The notes under the pieces: generated by a model
Told to the model about the DNA's origin: nothing
Databases searched by the model: none
What the model saw: the letters and a program-made list of their open reading frames with translations, nothing else
Part shown: positions 24,555-35,283 of the stretch, piece by piece
How positions within the stretch are numbered: position 1 is the first letter of the stretch
Layout: each line of letters opens with the position of its first letter
Program-made: the position numbers and the translations under genes
Source: Cheilinus undulatus
Taxonomy: Eukaryota > Chordata > Actinopteri > Labriformes > Labridae
NCBI RefSeq assembly: GCF_018320785.1
Contig: NC_054866.1
Span: 8,958,487-9,022,486 of the forward strand
Direction: 5' to 3'
Length of the DNA stretch: 64,000 nt

Positions 24555-24810
24555 AGAAAAGCACTCGGAGAGTGCAGACCTCTGCCATTAGCCCTATCTC
24601 CCAGTAATAAAGAATCCTTTAAAAAATTCCTGGATCCAGACGGTGATCCGGATCATTCTCAAAATCTCATCAGTTCTCCCTTATGCCATTTCTGACATTT
24701 CCTGAAAATTTCATTAAAATCTGACCATAACTTTTTGAGTTTTGTTGCTAACAAACTAAAAACTAACTAACAAACCCTGCCAATCACATAACCTCCTTGG
24801 CAGAGGTTAT
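24555..24810. repeat. Dispersed repeat, inverted relative to the 16-kb copies
   Basis: 'gagagtgcagacctctgcc ... ccctatctccc ... cctggatcc' through 'cctccttggcagaggttat'. Its two ends are partly complementary (acctctgcc / ggcagaggt). Confidence 0.5.
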
Positions 24811-25180
24811 AAGAATATTTTCCTGGAGCCCAGTTTCACCAATATTACAGTTATTATTTGTACAGAATGAGAACTAGGGCTGAACGATACATTGTTTGTG
24901 CGCATGTGCAACAGTCACATTGCAGGACATGCAATGCTAGTCACACAGAAAGCACTTCTTCGCTTCTGTGTTATTTGGTTGGAACAAAATTTGCAAGATT
25001 CTTTTGCTTTAGTTTGAAATTAGCAGTCAGAAAACTAAGAAGTGCCTATCCATGAGGCTACAGGTGATGCTGCTGCTGTCACAGATACACCAGCATGACC
25101 CTTGAGGCAGACACCCAAATATACCAGGCTGGTAAGTGAGTGTATTCCTGCTATCAGCAGCACCTAGTCCCAGTTCACAT

Positions 25181-26796
25181 CCCAGCCAGCATGTCCATGT
25201 GGGCTCCATGGGTTATATGTGGGTTACAATATGGGTTCCATGTGGTTTTGTCCATGAGTTTCATGGTGGCCCCAGCTGTGATTGCCCATGTCAACTGCAA
25301 GTGTGCATCAGCCCATATGAGTCCCATATAGGCTCGATCTCTAGACATCTAAGATACACTATATTGCCAAAAGTATTCACTCACCCTTCTGAATAAGTGA
25401 AATCAGGTGTTCCAATCACTTCCATGGCCACAGGTGTATAAAATCAAGCGCCTAGGCATGCAGACTGTTTCTGCAAACATTTGTGAAAGAATGGGTCGCT
25501 CTCAGGAGCTCAGTGAATTCCAGCGTGGTACTGTGATAGGATGCCACTTGTGCAACAATTCCAGTTGTGAAATTTCCTGGCTCCTAAATATTCCACAGTC
25601 AACTGTCAGTGGTATTATAACAAAATGGAAGTGATTGGGAACGACAGCAACTCAGCCACAAAGTGGTAGACCACGTAAAATGATGGAGCGGGGTCAGCAG
25701 ATGCTGAGGCGCATAGTGCGCAGAGGTTGCAAACTTTCTGCAGAGTCAGTCGCTACAGACCTCCAAACTTCATGTGGCCTTCAGATTAGCTCAAGAACAG
25801 TGTGTAGAGAGCTTCATGGAATGGCCAAGCAGCTGCATCCAAGCCATACATCACCAAATACAATGCAAAGCGTCAGATGCAGTGGTGTACAGCATGCCGC
25901 CACTGGACTCTAGAGCAGTGGAGACGTGTTCTCTGGAGTCATGAATCGAGCTTCCCCATCTGGCAATCTGATGGACGAGTTTGGGTTTGGCGGTTGCTGG
26001 GAGAACAGTACTTGTCAGACTGCATTGTGCTAAGTGTAAAGTTTGGTGGAGGGGGGATTACGGTGTGGGGTTGTTTTTCAGGAGCTGGGCTTGGCCCCTG
26101 AGTTCCAGTGAAAGGAACTCTGAATGCTTCAGCATACCAAGAGATTTTGGACAATTCCATGCTCCCAACTTTGTGGGAACAGTTTGGGGATGGCCCCTTC
26201 CTGCTCCAACATGACTGTGCACCAGTGCACAAAGCAAGGTCCATAAAGACATGGATGAGAGAGTTTGGTGTGGATGAACTTGACTGGCCTGCACAGAGTC
26301 CTGACCTCAACCCCATAGAACACCATTGGGATGAATTAGAGTGGAGACTGAGGGCCAGACCTTCTCGTTCAACATCAGTGTGTGACCTCACAAATGTGCT
26401 TCTGGAAGAATGGTCAGAAATTCCCATAAACACACTCCTAAACCTTGGAAAGCTTTTCCAGAAGAGCTGAAGCTGTTATAACTGTAAAGGGTGGACCGAC
26501 GTCATATTAAACCCTATGGATTAAGAATGGAATGTCACTTAAGTACATATGCTAGTCAAGGCAGGTGAGCGAATACTTTTGGCAATATAGTGTAGATCCT
26601 ACTTGTAGTAAACTCGGGCAATCGCAAGGACCTCTAGATGGGGCATATATGCATCTCTCATGGGCTGATCCACACTTGCAGTTGACATGGACAATCACAG
26701 GTGGGGCCACCATGGAACCCAAGGACAAATACACATGGGACCCATATTGTAGCCCACGTATAACCCCTGTGGGGCCCACAGTGACATGCGGCTGGG
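25181..26796. repeat. Palindromic element split by a Tc1 insertion
   Basis: The left arm 25,181-25,322 and right arm 26,659-26,796 are inverted copies at roughly 80% identity (for example gtcaactgcaagtgtg on the left against cacacttgcagttgac-like on the right). The sequence between is almost entirely the Tc1 element 25,357-26,592. Without it, the arms would be separated by about 100 bp, giving a hairpin-forming foldback repeat. Confidence 0.75.
25357..26592 (+). mobile_element. Tc1-like transposon (1,236 bp), transposase with breaks
   Basis: Terminal inverted repeats cactatattgccaaaagtat and its complement ending tttggcaatatagtg, flanked by TA at 25,355-25,356 and 26,593-26,594. The plus strand encodes a Tc1 transposase from about 25,491: MGRSQELSEFQRGTVIG, STVSGIITKW, SGRPRKM, then the DDE domain with VLWSHESSF (an aspartate-to-histidine change at the expected first catalytic position SDES), [21 protein letters not shown] and SPDLNPIEHHWDELE. 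In-frame stops follow ITKWK and GLGP, and there is a frame change near 25,880, so it is inactive. Length is usual for the superfamily. Confidence 0.9.
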
Positions 26797-27419
26797 TATT
26801 ATATGGTCCACTTTAACTAGTGAGTTAACCACACAGGCTAATGATGAAATGGTTGAATGTGTAAGTTACATAAATGTGCAACAAGTTTATTTTTAGGGTT
26901 TATGGAGAAATAAGTCACTCCATCCATCTGCTTTCTCTCTCCTTTTCCTCCATGTCTCTCAGTGTGTCAGAGCAAGGATTTATGAGTCAAAGGGATTTTT
27001 AAAATCTGAAAAAGACTTTAAGAGTAACTAAACCCTCAGACCACATTTTACCACTTTAAAGACTATCCATATGGGGTTTTAGTATTATAGTCCACCAGTT
27101 AGGATCTAAATCATGTCATTTTAGCACAAAGTGTTTAGATTCTACATTTTGCCTGTAAAATGTGTATAGTGACTGCCTTCTACAGGTTGAAACCATCTAC
27201 TGCTGCTGAATTCTATTAAAAAATCTGTATGTGGCTGATCTGGTGCTAACTGCCAAAGCAACATGGGGCCAAACTGTCATCACCACAGAGTTCAACACCA
27301 ACTATTAACATCACTCCTACAATTACAGCTGATATTCACCGTTCCACTGTAGAGATGTCCCTGTTACACTCTAAGATTGTGGGTTTTGCAGTACTGTTGC
27401 CTGATGTTTAAAGAGGTAA

Positions 27420-28200
27420 ACATAAGTTAAGTGTGGCAAAAATGGCCAAAAAGCAGCAAAAAAGGGGCAAAAATGAGGAGGAGGAAAAGGAACAGAAACA
27501 GTCAGGAAGAGGCAAAATGTGTGAGAAGTGACAAAAAATGAGTTACAGGTGGCAAAAATGGTTAAAAGTGGCAAAAACGTAGCAAAAAATCAGTAAAAAG
27601 TGACTAAAATGGGCAAAAAAAAGCTTTAAAAAGATGGCAAAATGGGGGAAAATTGACATTTAATGCAAAAGGCAGCTTATATGGACGAAAAGTGGCAGAA
27701 ATGGAATAAAGAGGTAAAAATAGCAAATAGGAAAAGCAGGAGAAAAGTGGCAAAAATAGGTAAACAGTGGAAAATAGAAGTTGCAAAAATGGGCTAAAAG
27801 CAGCAAGAAAAAAGTCACAAAGATGGGTGAAATGGGGCAAAAATGTGGAGAAAAAGTAGGAAAAACAGGCAGAAACAGGCAAAATGTGTGAGAAGTGACA
27901 GCAAAAGGGAGATCCAGGGGGTAAACATGGTCAAAAGTGGCAAAAAACTCAGTTAAAAGTGACTAAAACAGGCAGAGAAGCAACATAAAGATGGCAAAAA
28001 TGAGCAAAAAGCTGTGAAAAGGTGGCAAAACTTGTGGCCATTAAAAGATGGCATTCAATGGTAAAAGTCATCTTATATGGGCGAAAAGTGGCTAAGAATG
28101 GCAAATTAAGGAGAAAAAATAGAAAAAAGCAGGAAAAAAGTGGCAAAAATGGGCTAAAAGAGTTGGCAAAAATGAGCTTAAAGCAGCAGAAATTGATTTA
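27420..28200. repeat. Degenerate tandem array 'gtggcaaaaatgg'
   Basis: Irregular repeats of short words such as gtggcaaaaatgg, aaaagcagcaaaaa and gggcaaaaatg fill this stretch. The same words occur in the opposite sense (ccatttttgccac) at 41,220-41,950. No fixed period is obvious by eye; open frames here are by-products of composition. Confidence 0.65.
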
Positions 28201-28324
28201 AATTGGCCAATTAAAGCATACTGTACAAGTGTAGGAAACAAACTGATTACTGTGACTTGCAATGTATAATTTCTGAAGTCAAAGTTTCCTTTTTTAAGGT
28301 TTTCTAGGGGAATAATATTTCAAA

Positions 28325-30200
28325 CTAGTGCTGCAAGCAGCACTGAAGGGCCCTCGCACCCCGGTGCACGTCTGGGTGTGGCGCCACCCCCAGTGTGCAG
28401 TAATAGTGGGGTGTTAGAAAACCCGTAAAGTGAGCTGTAGCACAGCAGAGAGACCATGTAAGACAGTCTTTTGAGCATGGTCCCTTATAGAAAAAATAAG
28501 CACAGTGGACTCCGTTTATGAGGTAGTACTGCCCTTTAACAGTAGCTGGCAGAGTGACAAAGGTGTATGCTGATATGTAGAAGTGATCACGGAAGAACCA
28601 TTTACCAGGTGAAACTGAGAAAAGAGTACACATTTTATGTCCAAGGTGCTTCTCGCATTTCACAGAAGGGGACGCTACAGCAAAATCATGAAAAATCAGA
28701 GAATGATAGGTTCAACACACGAAGAGGAATACAGAAATGACCCATTTGCGTCACTTCCTGTTGGCAGTAGAGGGCGTGATGATGAGCTGTTTTCATGTAG
28801 GTGTGTTCAGTGTGATACTGTTGTGTTGCCATAAAACTCTGAAGACTACAGATTGATGTCCCTCAGAGCTACATCAGTTTTCAGTGAATCATTTTCTAGA
28901 CAGAGGCCTTAGTTTGAAATTCAGGCGGAGCTGTTGGACTTCCTGTTGGGATTTTGGCATGGGACCAAGAGGCTTTTTTGTGGGTCTGATTATGACCTAT
29001 ATTCACACTGAAATTCATAAGCCTTGGTAAAACAAGGTAAAGGGGGCTGATTTTTAAAAATATTGTAGGGGCGCCACTGAGCTACTAAGCCATGCCCAGT
29101 TACAAAACCAGTGCAGGTCATCTCCTTTTACCAATGGAATTTTTTCTACCAAGTTTGTTAATTGTACAAGTATGATTAGCCCCTGAAAAATTACTTCCTG
29201 TTTCATGGCAGCAACAAATCACCATGGCAACCTCATCACAGGCAGATCGTTAAACTTGGCAGTGATGATTCCCCTAATATTTAAAACAAATTGAAAACAC
29301 TACTTCATGCTGCCACTTGGAGGTGTTACATTTTAGATAAAAATGTTCCCAGGGTAATTTGTTTACGAATATATTTCCAATAAGCACACAAAATCTGATT
29401 CGGTTACAACAATGTGCAGGTGAGTAATAAGAGTTTGAGTTGTTCTGGCGGGACAGCACTGCTAAAATCATAATTTAACGTCTATGCCACTCCCCCGCAC
29501 ATCAATGAAAATTCACAGAAATTGAGTGCTGGCATGTTTATATGTTCAGGCATGCTCTAACAGCAAAACTGATAAATTTAGATCTGTTTTAGCCAAAGTA
29601 TGTTTCCATTACAGCAAAATCCTGTGTTTTGGAAAGATGGCCAACTTTGAGGAGCCACCATGGTCACGTCTTTTGACTAATTAGAAAGTTGTGAATATCT
29701 TTTGACCCGTGCTATCCTGTGCTGTGTTTGACTAAAATAAAAACCAAAATGGACGATTTCCTATTTGATTTACGATATGGGTCCAAGAGACTTCTGACAT
29801 GGCACATATGCCCACAAATGTTTGAAATCCTAGGCTGAACCTGTTGGGTGGCTGATTTTTTTGAAAGTTGTAGGGGATTCCATTGAGCCAATAGGCCACG
29901 CCCACCATCAAACATCATATCAATTATCTCAGCATGCTAATGAGAATTTTTTTGCCAAGTTTTATTGCTTTAACACATATCACGTATGATTTTGATGCAT
30001 GGATTTAATCAGGACCAATGTGTGATAATCCTTGGGTTGTCTAGTTTCAGTAAAAAAAAATGTGCAAAGTGTCCGGGAGTGAAAAAGGGCAAAAAAAACC
30101 CCACCAAATTTTGACTTTTCAGCATCTGTGGTTCAGCTCCTGTACGCTTTAGAGGATGGTCATAATGTATTTTTTTCTCATCTCATCATGAGACATATGT
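28325..30200. repeat. Long copy of the dispersed 'ggccctcgcacc' repeat
   Basis: Begins 'gtgctgcaagcagcactgaa' then 'gggccctcgcaccccgg', and shares 'gacttcctgttgggatttt', 'catgggaccaagaggctttt' and 'cagcatctgtggttcagctcctgtac' with copies at 7.2-11.2 kb. It ends near 30,200. No coding capacity recognised. Confidence 0.6.
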
Positions 30201-31945
30201 GTACTGATTTTTGTTTTTGTTGCTTCTGGCAGACAGGAGCCACATGCAAAGCATTTTTACAAATTTGATATACAGCACTTAAAAACCTTTTCTCTTTCAA
30301 ATAGTGAAATTTATTCGAGAAAATGAAACATTGGTTTACAGTATAGTACATCCACCTTTTGAGGTTCAGTTTTAGTGAAAAGACGTGGTAAAAAATAAAA
30401 CATAATAGACAAGGCACTTGTGTTGATTCATTTCCAAATGCAAAAAGATCACGATGAAGTTCTAAACAGTGAGGACATTTTTGTCCCTTGTTTTCTTGAA
30501 TTTGGGGAGCATTTTTGTAATTTTTGGAAATTTAGAAATACATTTTTGGGAAAATCTGCATTGAAATTGAATTTACGTGGAATTTTTTTTCTGTGTGTGT
30601 GTGTGTGTGTGTGTGTGGGGGGGGGGGTACGTATTAAACATCCTACAATTTAAAAAAAAACACTTTGGGGGTGCTTCTTAAGGGATGCTTTGAATATATA
30701 ATAATTTCTTTTTAAAGATTTATTTTTGCACTATTTATTTATTTATTTATTTATTATTTATTTACAGCAGGCGGAATCAGGAACATGGCTGAGAAAGCAG
30801 GAGATGGACATGTGACTGAGTGCCACAGGGCAGATTCAAGTATGGGCAGACCGTGTCCATGGGGCGCACCTTCAACCAATTGGCCACCTGCACTTGATCT
30901 GCTGGAATTATCACAGGAATTTGAGCTGATTTCTTTGAATCCTGTCTCTGTCACCAACACCATTCCTGACTGACTGAAGACCCCTAAGAACTGACCAACA
31001 TCTGCTCTAACACTGATCCAGTGCTGTATTTTCTGCAGAAACAGGACCTCCAGGAGATTTGTGGACATCATTTTAGGTAAAAAAAAAACAAACAAACAAA
31101 CAAAAAAACACCTGCTGTTCAGAGACAGGGCTGAGCTTTTGACCTTTTCAGGTCCTACTGATCCCAAGTAAGTAGATTAGACTTAAGATGCATTCCAAAC
31201 AAAGGCTCAGGTCAACAGGGGTTAATATTTTGAAATAGGCTTTTTTCATTGGATAATGGGGAAGAATGGTACTTTAACTCTTTAAAGCCAGCAGGTGGTG
31301 CTAAAGCTCTTTAAAAGAAAAACACAGGACACTTCCATTGTTCACAATGGAATTAGAGAAGAGACACATGGAATATGTTTATGTCTTTGTGTTCCTTTAC
31401 AGATGTTTGTGATTCATTTTGGACTAAACATGGTGAAGGACATTCCATGTGGCAATCTTTAACAGACTGTCTTTTATTATTTTCAGCTTCACTTTTTCAT
31501 GCACTGCCTACAGATTGAGTTTCCCAATCACCATGAGTACCATGCACTCCAGCTTTTACACTGCAGGGACTACTTTCAACACCAAAGATCTCACTGACTT
31601 TATTTTTAAGGAGAGTGATTGTAAAGGAAATGAACCAGAGCATTCTCTGGATGGTTGTTCATGGCAGGGACATAAGGGAAGAGCGCTTGTTGTTAAATCC
31701 CTGCATTCCAGACCTGGATTGCCTTTCCTCCAGCCAACTGGAAAGATTGTTATCCTTGTCGGTGAAGATTTTAACTCTTGCAAGCTTGAATTATCTGTTC
31801 TGAACTCCAGCAGACTCTAGTTACACTCACTGACCGCGTCATCGGGGTGTACAGCCAATCACATGGTAGTAACCAGGGCATTTAGGTATGTAGACATGGT
31901 CATGTGCTGAAGTTCAAACGGAGCATCAGAATGGGGGAGAAAGGT
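30200..31945. other. Intergenic region, no gene recognised
   Basis: Contains the GT repeat, a (TTTA)n stretch near 30,733 and a 123-codon open frame at 31,449-31,820 that I do not recognise (no motif, no splice context). It may be a decayed transposon gene. Confidence 0.4.
30592..30629 (+). repeat. (GT)n plus G run
   Basis: About 13 GT units followed by a run of G residues. Confidence 0.9.
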
Positions 31946-33619
31946 ACGGTGGCCTGGAAGTGAGACTCAAAATAACAAAGTCTGACATACTTTTGCAAAG
32001 CTTGAAACAAATTTACATTAACAAAAACATTTTTACATTTCATTAAACAAGTAAACATTAGCAACACACTTGTACAAATGATGCAAATACAAGTTAAATA
32101 AAAAAAAACAGTTTACAAAGGTCCAATACAGACACTGCAAAGTCTGAAACACTTTTACAAAACTAAACAGAGTTACAAAGTTTGATCCAACAAAACTATC
32201 TGAACACTTCTACCAGGCTTGAAACAAATCTGAATTAGAGCGTTTTTACATTTCATTAAACAAATTTACATAAGCAAAACGATTTTATAAATGATAAAAC
32301 AAATTGAAATTTTATAAAACAAATTTACAAAAGTTGAAAAAATAATCTTACAAGTCTGAAATGCCTTTACAAAACTTGAAAGAATTTTACAGAGTTGAAT
32401 ACAAAATTACAAGTCTGAAACTCTTTTGCAAAAGTTGAACCATATTTACAAAGTTTGAAAAAAATAAATCAGATCTGAAACACTTTTACTTTTACTTTTT
32501 ACTTTTTACTTTTACGTGAAACTTGAAACAATTTTACAAAGTTTGATACAAAATTATAAAGTCTGAAACTCTTTTACCAAACCAAAACAAATTTACAAAG
32601 TTTGATCCAAATGAAAAGTCTGAAACACTTTCACAAGGCTTGTAACAAATCTGAATAATGCAGCATATTTTTACATTTAATTAAACAAATTTACATAAAC
32701 AAAACATTTTTACAAATGATAAAAACCAAATGGACATTTTATTAAACAAATTTACAAAAAGTGCAAATAAATTACAAAGTCTGAAACATCTTTACAAAAC
32801 TTGAAAGAATTTTAAAAACTTTTATACAAAATTACAAAGTCTGACACTCTTACAAAATTGAAACAAATCTACAAAGTTCAATACACAAGAAAAGATCTGA
32901 GACACTTTTAAAAAACTTGAAACAAATTTACAAAAAACTTCAATACAGAATAACAAAGTCTGAAACACTTTGATCTTGGTTTGCCTTTGGCTTTGAGAAC
33001 ATTCCCTTTCTGTTAGATGCCATTGTTTGTAAATGTGTTTCAGATTTTGTTATTTGGTTATTGACCTTTGTAAATTTGTTAATTAAAAAATGCATTTGTA
33101 AAAGTTTTTCACCAATGTGATATTTTTGATGAAATGTAAATATGTTTTGGTTTATGTACAATTGTTTCACGTTTTGTAAAAGTGTTTCAGAAGCTGTGAT
33201 TTTGTATAAAATGTTTGTAAATTTGTTTCACGTTTTGTAAATGTGTTTCAGACTTTATTTTGTATAAAATGTTTGTAAATTTGTTTCAAGCTTTGTAAAA
33301 GTGTTTCAGAACTTTTTATTTGGCTATTGAATTTTGTAAATTTGTTAGGGTCATTTTAAAAGAAAAACGTTTGTAAAAGTGTTTTACCAAAGTAAATTTC
33401 TGTAATGTTTTGGTTTATGTAAATTTGTTTCAAATTTTGTAAAAATGTTTCAGACTTTGTAATTTTGTGTTTTTAAATGTTGTGGTAAAAAAAATGTCAT
33501 TTTTTTGAGTGTTTTGTCAGTGTAAATTTTTTTTATGAAATGTAAAAATGTTTTGGTCAGGGCAGATTTGTTCAAGTGTTTCAGAATTTTTATTTTCTGT
33601 TATGCTTCCAGGCCACCGT
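31946..33619. mobile_element. Foldback element with minisatellite-like arms and 8-bp target duplication
   Basis: Perfect 15-bp inverted ends acggtggcctggaag (31,946-31,960) and cttccaggccaccgt (33,605-33,619) are flanked by the direct repeat agaaaggt at 31,938-31,945 and 33,620-33,627. The left arm (about 31,960-32,970) is a degenerate array of units like 'tctgaaacacttttacaaaacttgaaacaaatttacaaag'. The right arm (about 33,010-33,600) is the same array in reverse complement. The centre (about 32,975-33,010) is short and unique. No transposase. An 8-bp duplication fits hAT; a 9-bp one (Mutator-like) is not supported. Confidence 0.85.
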
Positions 33620-33770
33620 AGAAAGGTGATTTTAATGGCTTTGGTTGCTGCCATGTGATTATAATTCAACATTTACAGTGATGAGCAGGTATACCTACTA
33701 AAGTGGCAGGCCAATATATTTGCTAGGTATTGAGACAATGATATCACAAAAAGAGGTCAGTTTCTTCCTT

Positions 33771-33776
33771 TTTATT
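33771..33776 (-). terminator. serpinh1 polyadenylation signal (minus strand)
   Basis: tttatt on the plus strand (AATAAA on the minus strand) within 'ttttatttaaa', about 650 bp after the serpinh1 stop codon. The stretch 33,777-34,429 would be its 3' UTR. Confidence 0.5.
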
Positions 33777-34429
33777 TAAAAATCAAGACATTATTACAGA
33801 ACCACACGTTTCCAACAGCTTCTTTGTGAAAATATCAACAGCAACAACATGACACAGTATGGCTGGCACTTAAAATAAATGAGGCACCAGATCAATTTGC
33901 CGCCTTTCCTCTGCAAGCTCAGCTCATGCAGGGGAACATTTCAGTGCAGACTGGAGGCAAAGAAATATCTGGGGATGTGAGGAGGAGTGAAGAAGTGAGA
34001 AAGAACTGTTAAGGAAGCTTGTGCAGAGATCTTTTTCTTTAAACATTAAAGATAATGCAAGAAAACACAAGTGGATCATAGCCAAACCAATACTGGCAAA
34101 AGAAGGTGTAAAGAGGGTCATACTTAATATAAGCATGTTGTCTGCTGTGCCAACTATTGTTTGCATAAATAGAAATAAGGCACATACTGAGATTGTAACT
34201 TGGACTAATCATTGGGGGTTTTAAAGCTGAGCTCCCACGTTGTGACAACAGTTGTTCCCTGGGTAGATTAAGAGTTTAAAAAACAAAAGGTAAGCTCAGA
34301 TACTCAGAATATGTTGGAATGTGCTCTGGAGGTAACAGTCAGACCCTAAAGACAGTCTCACACATGTACAGTTTCCTGCCATAGTTTCACAAATAACAAA
34401 GCTATTCAACACGACTGACCACATTAACA

Positions 34430-35250
34430 TTATAGCTCATCACGCATCTTATCTCCTTTAGGCCTAACTACTCTGCCAATGTACATGATGGACTTGGTCT
34501 TGTTGTCCCTGACGAGGAAAATGAATGGATGGTCGGCATAGAAAAGTTTAGGGTTCCTCAGTTTCTCAGAGCCAAAGATGCTGGTGTCAAACTGGTTTCC
34601 TGCCACGTCCAGCTCAAAGGCAGATGCGTGGAAGACGTTGGAGAGGTAGAGGTCCTTCTTTCCGGAGATGTTGGACAGGTCAGCTTTGGCTTTGTCCACG
34701 GCTTCAGTCAGGCCAAGGTCGGCAAGATGTTTCTAGAAGAGAGAGAGAATTGCTCAGGTTATTATGCTGCTCTCAATCTAAAGACGACTGCACTTCACAT
34801 TTGTATGCAGATGACGGTATGCTTCTACCACATTCAAAGGTGAACTGTCAAAAGAGAGAAAGACAGATCTAAGGAAGGAAGAAAGGAAAGGTGGGAGGAA
34901 GGGAAAGAACAAAAATAGAGAGGAAGTTAAGTTGGAGTTAAAGGAAGGAAGGCAGGAATAGTGGGTGAAAAGAAGAGGGGAAGAATGCAAAAAAAGGAAG
35001 GACAAAAAAACAAAAGAAGGAAGGAGGGAAGAGTGGGTGGAAAAAAGGAGAGGGAGGAAGGAAAGAGGTTGATAGAAGAAAGAAACAAAGTAGGAAGGAA
35101 CAGTGGAAGGAAGGAAGGAAGGAAGAAAGGAAGGAAAGAGAAAAAAATTAAATCAAGGAAGGAATAAACAATGGGAGGAACAAAAAGAGGAAGGAAGACT
35201 GGGTGGGAAAAGGAGAGGAAGGAAGGGGGAGGTAGGGAGGAAAGGCAATA

Positions 35251-35283
<33 letters not shown>

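Noticed and set aside
31449-31820. 123-codon open frame as a protein gene
   Set aside because: No recognised motif, no splice-site context, overlapping frames on the other strand; kept only as a possible decayed transposon gene.
31960-33600. CRISPR-like or regular satellite array
   Set aside because: Units are degenerate, without unique spacers, and are arranged as two opposed arms of a eukaryotic foldback element.
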